A DNA stretch of 7,185 nt from Nitrososphaeraceae archaeon (GTDB lineage Archaea; Thermoproteota; Nitrososphaeria; Nitrososphaerales; Nitrososphaeraceae): the NCBI GenBank assembly GCA_025936955.1, contig JAICSL010000083.1, positions 1 to 7,185 on the forward strand. Direction: 5' to 3'. This document shows positions 1 through 5,594 of the stretch, piece by piece (the first letter of the stretch is position 1; every line of letters begins with the position of its first letter). The notes beneath the pieces were generated by a model, which was not told where the DNA came from, made no database searches, and saw only the letters and a list, made by a program, of their open reading frames with translations. Made by a program: the position numbers and the translations under genes.

Positions 1-75
1 AATCCAATCATTGTTCTTGTTAACTGTATCATATTCCTCTACAGACAAGAATCTATAAGTAGAATTTTGATTCAT
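1..75 (-). CDS. N-terminal fragment of an unrecognised protein, cut by the left window edge
   Basis: An ATG at 75-73 opens a frame that stays open for 25 codons to the window edge; the peptide begins MNQNSTYRFLSVEEYDTV and is polar and acidic. A TATA-like element (TATAAC, complement of 106-111) lies 36 nt upstream of the ATG, the same spacing seen before the other genes here. That spacing is the main support, since 25 open codons alone could arise by chance. The gene would be divergent from the cyclase at 122, separated by 46 bp. No domain can be recognised from so short a piece and no function is proposed. Confidence 0.45.
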   Translation of the reverse strand, partial: MNQNSTYRFLSVEEYDTVNKNNDWI

Positions 76-82
76 CAGCAAA

Positions 83-88
83 TATATC
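83..88 (+). promoter_or_regulatory. Putative TATA box for the cyclase gene
   Basis: TATATC, preceded by the A-rich GCAAA that could act as a BRE. Its first base is 39 nt before the TTG at 122, so transcription would begin near 113 and leave a leader of roughly 9 nt. This supports the TTG as the true start. Confidence 0.45.
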
Positions 89-105
89 TATTAATTAGCA
101 TACAC

Positions 106-111
106 GTTATA
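106..111 (-). promoter_or_regulatory. Putative TATA box for the leftward partial gene
   Basis: On the minus strand this reads TATAAC within AAGTATAACG. It starts 36 nt before the ATG at 75, predicting a transcript start only a few nucleotides before the start codon. It lies on the cyclase side of the cyclase's own TATA element, so the two divergent promoters cross. Confidence 0.4.
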
Positions 112-121
112 CTTTAATAAC

Positions 122-871
122 TTGGTAGAACGATGGGTCAGTTTTATTAATCTGCCATTATTGGAGCAAGCTCGTGCTAGGATCGACAAAACACTCGTTG
201 ATGGTATTGAACTTGACATGTCAACTGAAGAATGTAAAAAAATGCTAAGAAGACATGTAAACACAAAAAAACATCTAGTGACCATCATCGTAGATGTTAA
301 CCATTCAACAGAAATGAGCTTATCCTTACCAGAGAACAAATTTGCTCTATTATTACAAAGTTTTTCTCAAGAAATAAGTATTGTTTTGACTGGTTATGGA
401 GGGTATATATTTAAGTATGAAGGGGACGCCGTCATTGCATTATTTCCAGCTGAATATGATGAGATAAAAGCATGCAAAAATGCATTAGATAGTTCGAAGG
501 CCGTTTTAGAAATTATAAAAGAAGTTATCAATCCTGCATTTAAAGCAAATCAGTTACCCGAAATCAGTGTGAGAATAGGACTGGCTTATGGTTATGCTTT
601 GGTCGTACTTTATGGAAAGAGTTTGGAAAAAGCTCACATAGATATAGTTGGCTCGAGTATAAGTTTGGCTGCCAAGATTTCATCTATTGCAAAGGCTAAT
701 CAAATTTTGCTAGGCGAATCTATTTACGATATTCTCAATCCCAAATCATCGTCGGCAACAATAGAAAGTAATTTTAGAGAGGTTAAGTTAGATCCAACAA
801 AATGGAAATACCTTTCACGTTCTGATCCTGAAAGTCTATATCATGTATATGAATATCTTAATACTATTTGA
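122..871 (+). CDS. Class III adenylate/guanylate cyclase-like protein with altered catalytic residues
   Basis: A 249-residue soluble protein with a class III nucleotide cyclase homology domain at about residues 50-205. Visible motifs are VDVNHST (first metal Asp, D58), FKYEGDAV (substrate-specifying Lys K98 and second metal Asp, D102), SVRIGLAYG (150-157) and HIDIVGSSISLAAKI (172-186, purine-contacting Asp D174). The D58-D102 spacing of 44 and K98-D102 spacing of 4 match mycobacterial Rv1625c as I recall it. The Asn and Arg that stabilise the transition state in that family align with S181 and K185, so activity is uncertain. Lys and Asp at the purine positions point to ATP rather than GTP if it is active. 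There are no membrane segments; residues 1-48 form a short helical N-terminus with no known sensor. The TTG start is chosen because no ATG lies upstream before the stop at 92-94 and the TATA spacing fits; Met33 (218) would be the first ATG. It appears monocistronic and converges on the nitroreductase. Confidence 0.85.
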   Translation: MVERWVSFINLPLLEQARARIDKTLVDGIELDMSTEECKKMLRRHVNTKKHLVTIIVDVNHSTEMSLSLPENKFALLLQSFSQEISIVLTGYGGYIFKYEGDAVIALFPAEYDEIKACKNALDSSKAVLEIIKEVINPAFKANQLPEISVRIGLAYGYALVVLYGKSLEKAHIDIVGSSISLAAKISSIAKANQILLGESIYDILNPKSSSATIESNFREVKLDPTKWKYLSRSDPESLYHVYEYLNTI

Positions 872-1043
872 ATATCCTGTTCTTGGTTTCCATCAAGTAT
901 TTTCTGTGACTTCAGTAATTAGACTAATATAGGATTCAAAGAACCAATTGGTCCATGTCTGCCATTAATAACTCATCCATATCAGAATTAAATTGCTTGC
1001 TATAATAAAAGATATGGTTCTTCTACTGTTCTTTACGGTGTTG

Positions 1044-1622
1044 CTATTTCCTATCTGGCTTGTAAATTCCTTCCATAACTATTTCTTCCAACGGTTTTCT
1101 ATCACTCGTGGTTTCTCTTTCTTGAAGCTGTGCTGGGAGACTCTCTTTTAGTCCCCTCTTACCAATAGCAATCATTGCCATTACATCAAAGTTATCTGGT
1201 ATATCCAAATCTTTCTTTGCTTTCTGATAATCAAACCCAGCCATTCCGTGGGCGGCCAGATTTCTTGTTGCTGCTTCTAGTGCTAAATTCTCCCATGCGG
1301 CCCCCGCATCAAACTGATATGTTTTAGAAGGTTTTTCATTTTGTTCATAATTTTTTCTCGAAATTACAACTACTAACACTGCTGCATTCTTTGTCCAGAT
1401 TTTGTTACCTTCAAACATTAAATTGAAAAGTTTATCCCATTGTTCTGTATTTCTCTTGGCATAAATAAATCTCCATGGTTGAGCATTAGAAGAAGAGGGT
1501 GCCCATCTTGCAGCCTCAAAAAGACTCATTATCTCCTCGTCACTTAATTCTTCTCCTGTCATAGATCTAGGAGACCATCTATTAAGAATCAATGGATTTA
1601 TCTTATACATTGAATTTCTCAT
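1044..1622 (-). CDS. Nitroreductase family protein (FMN-dependent NAD(P)H oxidoreductase)
   Basis: At 192 residues this is the usual length of a single-domain nitroreductase, a homodimeric cytosolic FMN enzyme that uses NAD(P)H to reduce nitro compounds, quinones or related electrophiles. Supporting motifs are NRWSPRSM (14-21, FMN phosphate contacts R15, R19, S20), APSSSNAQPWRF (41-52), the helix DAGAAWENLALEA (105-117) followed by LAAHGMAGF (122-130), MIAIGKRG (150-157), and the C-terminal SDRKPLEEIV (173-182), where R175 and K176 are likely further flavin contacts. The physiological substrate cannot be read from the sequence. The ATG at 1622 is chosen; a second ATG at 1610 (Met5) would lose only four residues. 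It is transcribed alone, convergent with the cyclase, with a 172-bp gap holding no clear terminator. Confidence 0.93.
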   Translation of the reverse strand: MRNSMYKINPLILNRWSPRSMTGEELSDEEIMSLFEAARWAPSSSNAQPWRFIYAKRNTEQWDKLFNLMFEGNKIWTKNAAVLVVVISRKNYEQNEKPSKTYQFDAGAAWENLALEAATRNLAAHGMAGFDYQKAKKDLDIPDNFDVMAMIAIGKRGLKESLPAQLQERETTSDRKPLEEIVMEGIYKPDRK

Positions 1623-1651
1623 AATATCTGTTGCATAGTATCAATTCAATG

Positions 1652-1666
1652 ATTTAATAATTTTAT
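1652..1666 (-). promoter_or_regulatory. Putative TATA region for the nitroreductase gene
   Basis: The minus strand reads ATAAAATTATTAAAT, an A/T-only stretch 30-44 nt before the ATG at 1622. The best-placed box starts near 1660, predicting a leader of about 8 nt. The precise box is ambiguous because the whole stretch is A/T. Confidence 0.35.
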
Positions 1667-1841
1667 GGGATGATTCCTGTTTGCTATTTGTTGTAAACAA
1701 ACTTATCAAACTATAATGCGACTTTAGCGTAACGAAATTAGAAAAATATATCAGCAGTATGCTTTGATATTTTTGTGTTCATCAATAAGTAACAATATAT
1801 TTATCATCTCATATCTTCCTTATTTTTTTGCAACAGACTTT

Positions 1842-1857
1842 AGATATGATAATATCT
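1842..1857. repeat. Short inverted repeat AGATAT-gata-ATATCT
   Basis: Perfect 6-bp arms separated by 4 bp lie 14 bp before the ATG of the coding-like remnant at 1872. It could be an operator or chance in AT-rich DNA. Confidence 0.3.
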
Positions 1858-1871
1858 GTTTCAGGCAAAAA

Positions 1872-1987
1872 ATGATTGAAGGCGCAGTGTTTCTGTTTCA
1901 GACATTATAGAAGAATCATATAATGGAGTGGGTAAAAATGGAGTAGTAATAGACTCTGCAATTGTAGATGCAAAACGCAATTTCTGA
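1872..1987 (+). pseudogene. Possible frameshifted remnant of a small gene
   Basis: From the ATG at 1872 one frame reads MIEGAV, then runs to a TAG at 1908-1910. The neighbouring frame picks up with SVSDIIEESYNGVGKNG and ends at a TGA at 1985-1987. In the second part most codons begin with G or A, the usual bias of genuine coding DNA, and the peptide is well balanced (acidic helix, Gly turn, beta-like VVID, then VDAK). A single-base change between about 1885 and 1893 would join the two. Both frames are short and the product is not recognised, so chance cannot be excluded. If real, this is a decayed gene, a sequencing error, or a fragment of a longer one. Confidence 0.3.
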
Positions 1988-2198
1988 TTATTTCCATAAG
2001 ACAAGCTCTTTCTTGTCAAGGATTTGCCAAACATAAAAACTTGTAAGAACTAGTCATTTTGTTTATTTAATGGAATAGGTTAATCTGAGGGTTGATCAGA
2101 CTAATATTATTGTATCGAGCTAGTCATTGATAGCAAGTAGGAGGAATACTAGATTATTATTTGACCTACGGATAATTAAATTACAAGTAACTGATGAT

Positions 2199-2339
2199 TT
2201 AGAATACATAAACTCTGGTTGATTTCAAGGATAATGATAAATAGATCGATATATTGACATAGAAGTGATCTCCATCTGTGGCTCTCTGACGGTAGTATTT
2301 GTCGTGCCCTTCTCTTTGACAACATGGATATCGTGTCAT
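2199..2339 (-). CDS. Possible small Cys/His protein (46 aa), unrecognised
   Basis: An ATG at 2339 opens a 46-codon frame ending in TAA at 2201-2199. The first thirty residues are polar and contain a paired cysteine and spaced histidines (RYPCCQREGHDKYY, then DGDHFYV), which could bind a metal; Cys6, Cys7, His12 and His25 are the candidates. The last part (SIYLSLSLKS onward) is less typical of a folded protein. A weak A/T-rich box on the minus strand at about 2366-2377 is roughly placed for a promoter. A second frame overlaps the same bases, so this is only a candidate. No function is assigned. Confidence 0.3.
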   Translation of the reverse strand: MTRYPCCQREGHDKYYRQRATDGDHFYVNISIYLSLSLKSTRVYVF

Positions 2340-2388
2340 AGTTGTTTTATCGGAAAAATCGATGATTAATTATCAATAGATTTTCGAC

Positions 2389-2409
2389 AACACTCTTAAA
2401 ACGAGTGCT
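2389..2409 (-). terminator. Hairpin downstream of the CoA-transferase gene
   Basis: Arms 2389-2395 and 2403-2409 pair around a 7-nt loop. In minus-strand RNA the stem is AGCACUC/GAGUGUU with one G-U pair; on the plus strand that pair becomes an A-C mismatch, so the fold favours the minus transcript. It lies about 47 nt past the stop at 2456. No U-run follows, so its role as a terminator is uncertain. Confidence 0.35.
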
Positions 2410-2455
2410 ATTCAACAGAACCAATTCTTTCAATCTTCGCTAATATTACCGATGC

Positions 2456-4105
2456 CTATGGTTTTAATGTACGGACAACTTCGTCTCTTATCCCCATCTT
2501 TCCGTCATAAAATATTCTTCTATCCATTTCCTTTATTGAATTTCCCAGTATGGGTGGAAAGCTCATCTTTGATATGATGTCTCTCTGTAGGTCAATTCCA
2601 GGAGCGATCTCTTCTAAAATTAGTCCTCTCTGATTTAGTCTGAAAACTGCTCTTTCAGTAATATACATGATCTCTTGTCCATATTTTATTGCTTGATGTC
2701 CGCTAAATACGATTTTATACACGCTTTTAACGAACTTTGGTGTTGAACCTTCGTGCAGAATTCTGATTTTGTTGTCTGTTATACTGATCTCACTTTTTCC
2801 TCCCATAAATGAGCCTCCAAAATATATTCTTGATACTCCGCCTGCTATGACTGGAAAGCCACCTGGACCAAAGATTCTATCAGGTAACATAGAAGGATTC
2901 ACATTTCCTATTCTGTCGACTTCAAGAAATCCAAGCGATGCCGCATCAACTATACCTCCCTCAAAATTGGAAAATACATCAGGCATAGTAGAAAGTGCAA
3001 AAGGACTTATTGCTAGTCCGAAGTCATTTCCTGCAAGAGCAAGTCCTCCCCAAGGTCCAGATTCAAGTACCGTTATTATGAAATCAGTTACGTTCTCCTC
3101 ATCTGCAACTAATGAAATCAAAGCAGGAATGCCTATTCCTAGGTTGACCAAAACAGGAGATTGCTTAGTTTTAAATAATTCAATCAGCTCTAATAGAATC
3201 CGTCTGGCTATTATCTTTTTGTGTCCTCCAAGCGATATTTGTGGTATGCCGCTTACAAGCAGATGCTCAGTAGACGGCGGGATTATTTTATAAGATATTC
3301 TTGGATCGTATTCAATACTTCCACATTGCCAGTGGTACTCTTTTGGGGAAACTACAATATAATTTACCAGTGGACCTGGTACATCTACATCCCTTGGATT
3401 TATTGTACCGGACTTTGTTATCCATCTTACTTGTGCTATTACCTTTCCTTGGTTTGGTCCTGCTTTAGCGGCTTGAGCGATACTAAGAACAGTACCTTTC
3501 ATACCCTCGTCTTGCATTGATAAATTACCATTCTCATCAGATACAGAGGCTCTAATCATAGCAAAATTTGGTTTAGGAGCCTGGTAGAGTAGATAATCTT
3601 CGCCGTCAATATCTAAAACTCTTACGTGGCATAAAGCATTTCTTCTCGCAAGTTCATTTAATGCAGCGCTATCTTGCCGTGGATCAAGAAATGTATCAAC
3701 ACCTATTTTAGTTAAAAGACCAGGTCTTCCAGAGCCTATTTCTCTGAACCAATATGCAGTAACACCTATAGGCCAACCATAACACTCTATTCTATTATCT
3801 GTTACTAGTTTTTGAAGCCAAGGAGAAAAACCCAAGAAAGGCATCAAAGCTCCTTTGAGAAATTCTTGTTCTGGATCTTTGTACAGTCCTTGGCTTATTT
3901 GATCTAATGCTCGTCCAGGCACGGCAGGTAGAGCGTCGGAGATTATGAAGATGTTCTTTGGATGTCCTTTTTGATTATACTGCTTATATAAATCAAGAAT
4001 TAGATATTCGGGGGTTGTAGCCATGTTAAAACCGGATATGGCAATAATGCTGTCATCTTTTATATCTGAAAGAGAAGCAGACACATCAATGATTTTAGAA
4101 AACAA
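2456..4105 (-). CDS. Family I acyl-CoA:carboxylate CoA-transferase, alpha and beta halves fused
   Basis: A 549-residue cytosolic enzyme of the acetate/propionate/3-oxoacid CoA-transferase family, which moves CoA between an acyl-CoA and a free acid through a glutamyl-CoA intermediate. The first half (about 1-290) corresponds to the alpha subunit and the second (about 300-540) to beta. Beta-half landmarks are VLVNLGIGIPALI (318-330), TVLESGPWGG (345-354) with the likely catalytic Glu E348, DFGLAISP (361-368), FEGGIVDAASLGFLEVD (381-397), GNVNPS (400-405) and FGPGGF (412-417). The layout resembles YdiF and propionate CoA-transferase, which are slightly shorter. The alpha half has SGFNMATTPEYL (24-35) where relatives usually have a more Gly-rich loop. 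Substrates cannot be inferred, and no beta-oxidation or thiolase gene is adjacent. The TTG at 4105 is the only start codon between the upstream stop (4135-4133) and Met28, and a TATA element lies 35 nt before it. The gene stands alone. Confidence 0.92.
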   Translation of the reverse strand: MFSKIIDVSASLSDIKDDSIIAISGFNMATTPEYLILDLYKQYNQKGHPKNIFIISDALPAVPGRALDQISQGLYKDPEQEFLKGALMPFLGFSPWLQKLVTDNRIECYGWPIGVTAYWFREIGSGRPGLLTKIGVDTFLDPRQDSAALNELARRNALCHVRVLDIDGEDYLLYQAPKPNFAMIRASVSDENGNLSMQDEGMKGTVLSIAQAAKAGPNQGKVIAQVRWITKSGTINPRDVDVPGPLVNYIVVSPKEYHWQCGSIEYDPRISYKIIPPSTEHLLVSGIPQISLGGHKKIIARRILLELIELFKTKQSPVLVNLGIGIPALISLVADEENVTDFIITVLESGPWGGLALAGNDFGLAISPFALSTMPDVFSNFEGGIVDAASLGFLEVDRIGNVNPSMLPDRIFGPGGFPVIAGGVSRIYFGGSFMGGKSEISITDNKIRILHEGSTPKFVKSVYKIVFSGHQAIKYGQEIMYITERAVFRLNQRGLILEEIAPGIDLQRDIISKMSFPPILGNSIKEMDRRIFYDGKMGIRDEVVRTLKP

Positions 4106-4133
4106 TTTATGACAAACCTTTCTTCTCTTCCTT

Positions 4134-4140
4134 CATATAA
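4134..4140 (-). promoter_or_regulatory. Putative TATA box for the CoA-transferase gene
   Basis: The minus strand reads TTATATG within ACTTATATGAAGG. Its first base is 35 nt before the TTG at 4105, predicting a start near 4110 and a leader of about 5 nt. A purine run (AAGGAAGAGAAGAAAGG) follows, but with such a short leader most of it would lie outside the mRNA and so not act as a ribosome binding site. Confidence 0.45.
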
Positions 4141-4362
4141 GTATCGTTAATAACCTTATTGTGTCATCCATTAGAGAATAGTGTTATTTCGTGTCATCTT
4201 TTATCTTAAGAAAAAGTTCGTCAATACTTCAAGGATAAGAAGTGCTCGGTTTATTTCTTCTAAATTTGTTTTCAGAAAAACATACTTACCGATCCGCTTA
4301 CAGACAGCAACATGGGTAATTTTAAATGTAGTTTCAGGAGTTTAAATATATTATTGATAAAA

Positions 4363-4484
4363 GTGTCAAAAAAAAATCAAATAGATCAAAGACGGCAAAT
4401 AAAGTGAGAAAAGAAATTACATTGAAAAGTTCCTGCCAGATAATTATATACTGGGTAAGATTTGGCACTCAAAAGTGTTTATGA
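4363..4484 (+). pseudogene. Possible small basic protein interrupted in a run of nine A
   Basis: A GTG at 4363 begins MSKK and then meets a run of nine A (4368-4376). Read as is, the frame stops at 4405-4407. With one extra A it continues as SKKKSNRSKTANKVRKEI and on through a hydrophobic CQIIIYWV to a TGA at 4482-4484, giving about 40 residues. The downstream frame is open but has no good start of its own. The Lys/Arg-rich head suggests nucleic-acid contact, but the family is not recognised. A homopolymer of this length is a common site of sequencing error, real decay, or transcript slippage. Confidence 0.28.
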
Positions 4485-4578
4485 TTTGTAATAAAAGAAG
4501 ATTATTTGTTTACAAATAATCGACCCAATATTTGTAAGAGGAAAAGCAATTTAATTCTAATTCTGGGTTATAATTATC
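4439..4578. repeat. Outer inverted repeat GATAATTATA / TATAATTATC
   Basis: Perfect 10-bp arms at 4439-4448 and 4569-4578. The centre of this pair (about 4508.5) nearly coincides with the centre of the inner palindrome at 4500-4521 (4510.5). The arms are all but pure A/T, so chance is possible. Confidence 0.3.
4500..4521. repeat. 22-bp palindrome with 10-bp arms, possible operator
   Basis: GATTATTTGT and ACAAATAATC are perfect reverse complements separated by only TT. The two-base spacer is too short for a stable RNA hairpin loop at full stem length, so a dimeric DNA-binding protein site is the more natural reading. It lies 59-80 bp before the coding-like stretch starting near 4580 and downstream of the one ending at 4484. 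No regulator gene is adjacent. Confidence 0.55.
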
Positions 4579-4702
4579 TTTGTTGAGGCTAAGGAGTTCA
4601 TCCCTGCAGATAAAAAGGAAGAAAGACGGATCGATACTTCCAGTTGATCTATTGAAAGATAATCAAGGCATGGAAGAAAATATAATTTCAATGGTTGGAT
4701 AA
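4561..4702 (+). pseudogene. Possible small gene, intact from a TTG or frameshifted
   Basis: Two overlapping frames both look coding. One, open from 4561, reads VIIIFVEAKEFIPADKKEE and stops at 4645-4647. The other ends KKDGSILPVDLLKDNQGMEE then NIISMVG at a TAA (4700-4702). The second can start at TTG 4580 or 4583, giving 39-40 residues. The second frame is rich in purine-first codons and its C-terminal end is well formed. The purine run at 4612-4627 is where the frames could have been joined, which would make one disrupted gene. The product is not recognised. Confidence 0.33.
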
Positions 4703-4802
4703 GTACACAGTGAAATACCTCTTTATATTAATGCTCTCTAACGTCTTCACAAATATTTCGTTAGTATGATGTCCAGACCTTAAGATAGAAATCTAGTCAT
4801 GC

Positions 4803-5444
4803 TTAGCATCTAACACCACAATAACTATTTGGACCATTATCATCTATCCAAGCAATGAGTACTTTTCCTGTATCCTTATCTACTAACAAAGTGTACTCAG
4901 AAACACTGAGCTGTGAATTTGCATTGTTAAGGTCAACTGCTGTGCCAAATGTACTTCCTCCATCAGTACTATTAATTAAAAATACATGTCCCTTCTTAGT
5001 ATCTATGTCTTTACCTATCCATGTTATATATACATCATCACCGAATGCACCAATTTGTGGGTTAGTCGAGTTTATAGTAGCAGTCGTATGATTATTAAGG
5101 TCTATTGGCTTATTAAAAGTTCTTCCTCCATCTTGGCTAGCAGCTACGAATATATCGTTACTCTTATTGGCTACCTGTTGTTGCCATACCTGATAGACAA
5201 ACCAACCCCCAAAAGTTGCCAATCGAATATTGCTCGCACCCATTCCTGCAATACCTGCTGCATTAAAGCCGGTAACATTTGATCCTATACCAAAATTAGT
5301 TGTAAAGTTGGCATCAAGGTAAGTATTACCAAGAGTCCCGTTTGCCATATTAGAATTCGGTTGAGCATTTATGGGGAAAGTAGAAATAAAAGGCATAACA
5401 ATTATGACTGTAATAGCTAATACATTTACAAATTTTAATTCCAT
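4803..5444 (-). CDS. Secreted Asp-box (BNR/sialidase-like) beta-propeller protein, short form
   Basis: A 213-residue exported protein. Residues 1-27 are a Sec-type signal peptide or anchor (MELK, hydrophobic VLAITVIIVMPFI, then a probable cut after INA). Two near-identical blade segments follow: SQDGGRTF (103-110) inside DIFVAASQDGGRTFNKPIDL and STDGGSTF (159-166) inside HVFLINSTDGGSTFGTAVDL, 56 residues apart, with PQIGAFGDDVYITWIG between and a third partial blade (LLVDKDTGKVLIAWIDD, 186-202). Asp boxes are structural turns of beta-propellers and do not by themselves mean sialidase activity; no catalytic Arg triad is visible. Two to three blades are too few for a closed propeller, so the protein is truncated or oligomeric. 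Seven N-X-S/T sequons (N35, N46, N56, N93, N118, N125, N158) fit a glycosylated surface protein. It ends with two cysteines (C208, C213), a possible disulphide. The start is ATG. Confidence 0.85.
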   Translation of the reverse strand: MELKFVNVLAITVIIVMPFISTFPINAQPNSNMANGTLGNTYLDANFTTNFGIGSNVTGFNAAGIAGMGASNIRLATFGGWFVYQVWQQQVANKSNDIFVAASQDGGRTFNKPIDLNNHTTATINSTNPQIGAFGDDVYITWIGKDIDTKKGHVFLINSTDGGSTFGTAVDLNNANSQLSVSEYTLLVDKDTGKVLIAWIDDNGPNSYCGVRC

Positions 5445-5471
5445 TTACTCTATTTATTCTAATAAATACAG

Positions 5472-5513
5472 GTAATATATAAACTTTGAAAGAATTGAGT
5501 AATATATAAGCTT
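5472..5513. repeat. Tandem copies of a TATA-containing 15-mer
   Basis: GTAATATATAAACTT (5472-5486) and GTAATATATAAGCTT (5499-5513) differ at one base and start 27 bp apart. On the minus strand each copy carries a TATA box, the distal one at 5502-5509. They could be two promoters for the Asp-box gene or a duplicated factor-binding site. Confidence 0.5.
5476..5483 (-). promoter_or_regulatory. Putative proximal TATA box for the Asp-box gene
   Basis: The minus strand reads TTTATATA within AGTTTATATATTACC, 39 nt before the ATG at 5444. A start near 5453 would give a leader of about 9 nt. This is one of the best TATA matches in the window. Confidence 0.55.
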
Positions 5514-5536
5514 ATTTTCATCCTAGAAAATTAGTT

Positions 5537-5579
5537 GAAAATAAAAATGATATTTGTAAATTATAGAATTATGCAATTC
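5537..5579 (-). terminator. Putative T-rich terminator after the membrane-protein gene
   Basis: On the minus strand, just past the stop at 5595, a small hairpin (GAATT at 5566-5570 with AATTC at 5575-5579) is followed by CATTTTTATTTTC (complement of 5537-5549). T-rich stretches of this kind end archaeal transcripts. It separates the membrane gene from the Asp-box gene promoter. Confidence 0.4.
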
Positions 5580-5594
5580 CGGTACGTGATGAAT

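Larger units (their letters stand above)
1623..2455. other. 833-bp intergenic region between nitroreductase and CoA-transferase
   Basis: No full-length gene is visible. It contains the nitroreductase promoter, a small inverted repeat (1842-1857), a coding-like stretch that changes frame (1872-1987, plus), a possible Cys/His small ORF (2199-2339, minus) and a hairpin (2389-2409). An alternative 57-codon minus frame at 1861-2034 is antisense to the coding-like stretch and less convincing. In 1670-1840 and 2040-2190 I see nothing beyond AT-rich sequence and a short direct repeat CTAGTCATT (2050-2058 and 2120-2128). Confidence 0.6.
4106..4802. other. 697-bp intergenic region between CoA-transferase and Asp-box gene
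   Basis: The region holds the CoA-transferase promoter, a direct repeat GTGTCATC (4161-4168 and 4191-4198), two frame-disrupted coding-like stretches on the plus strand (4363-4484 and 4561-4702), a 22-bp palindrome (4500-4521) and a CTAACG/CGTTAG inverted repeat (4738-4743 and 4759-4764) that may end transcription from either side. No intact gene of ordinary size is present. In 4200-4320 I see nothing notable. Confidence 0.6.

Noticed and set aside
91..339. Open frame of 82 codons on the minus strand
   Set aside because: It is antisense to the cyclase N-terminus and its start overlaps the divergent promoter region; the peptide is Ser/Thr/Cys/Phe-rich as expected of a shadow frame.
943..952. 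10-bp palindrome ACCAATTGGT between the cyclase and nitroreductase genes
   Set aside because: It sits between two convergent 3' ends with no promoter nearby, and a single 10-bp palindrome is expected by chance.
1861..2034. 57-codon minus-strand frame starting at an ATG
   Set aside because: It is the exact antisense of the purine-first coding-like frame on the plus strand, which is the more likely coding direction; no motif seen.
2769..3520. Two open frames on the plus strand
   Set aside because: Both lie inside the well-supported CoA-transferase on the opposite strand and have no recognisable domains.
4855..5282. Two overlapping plus-strand open frames
   Set aside because: Antisense to the Asp-box gene; repetitive blade sequence produces them.
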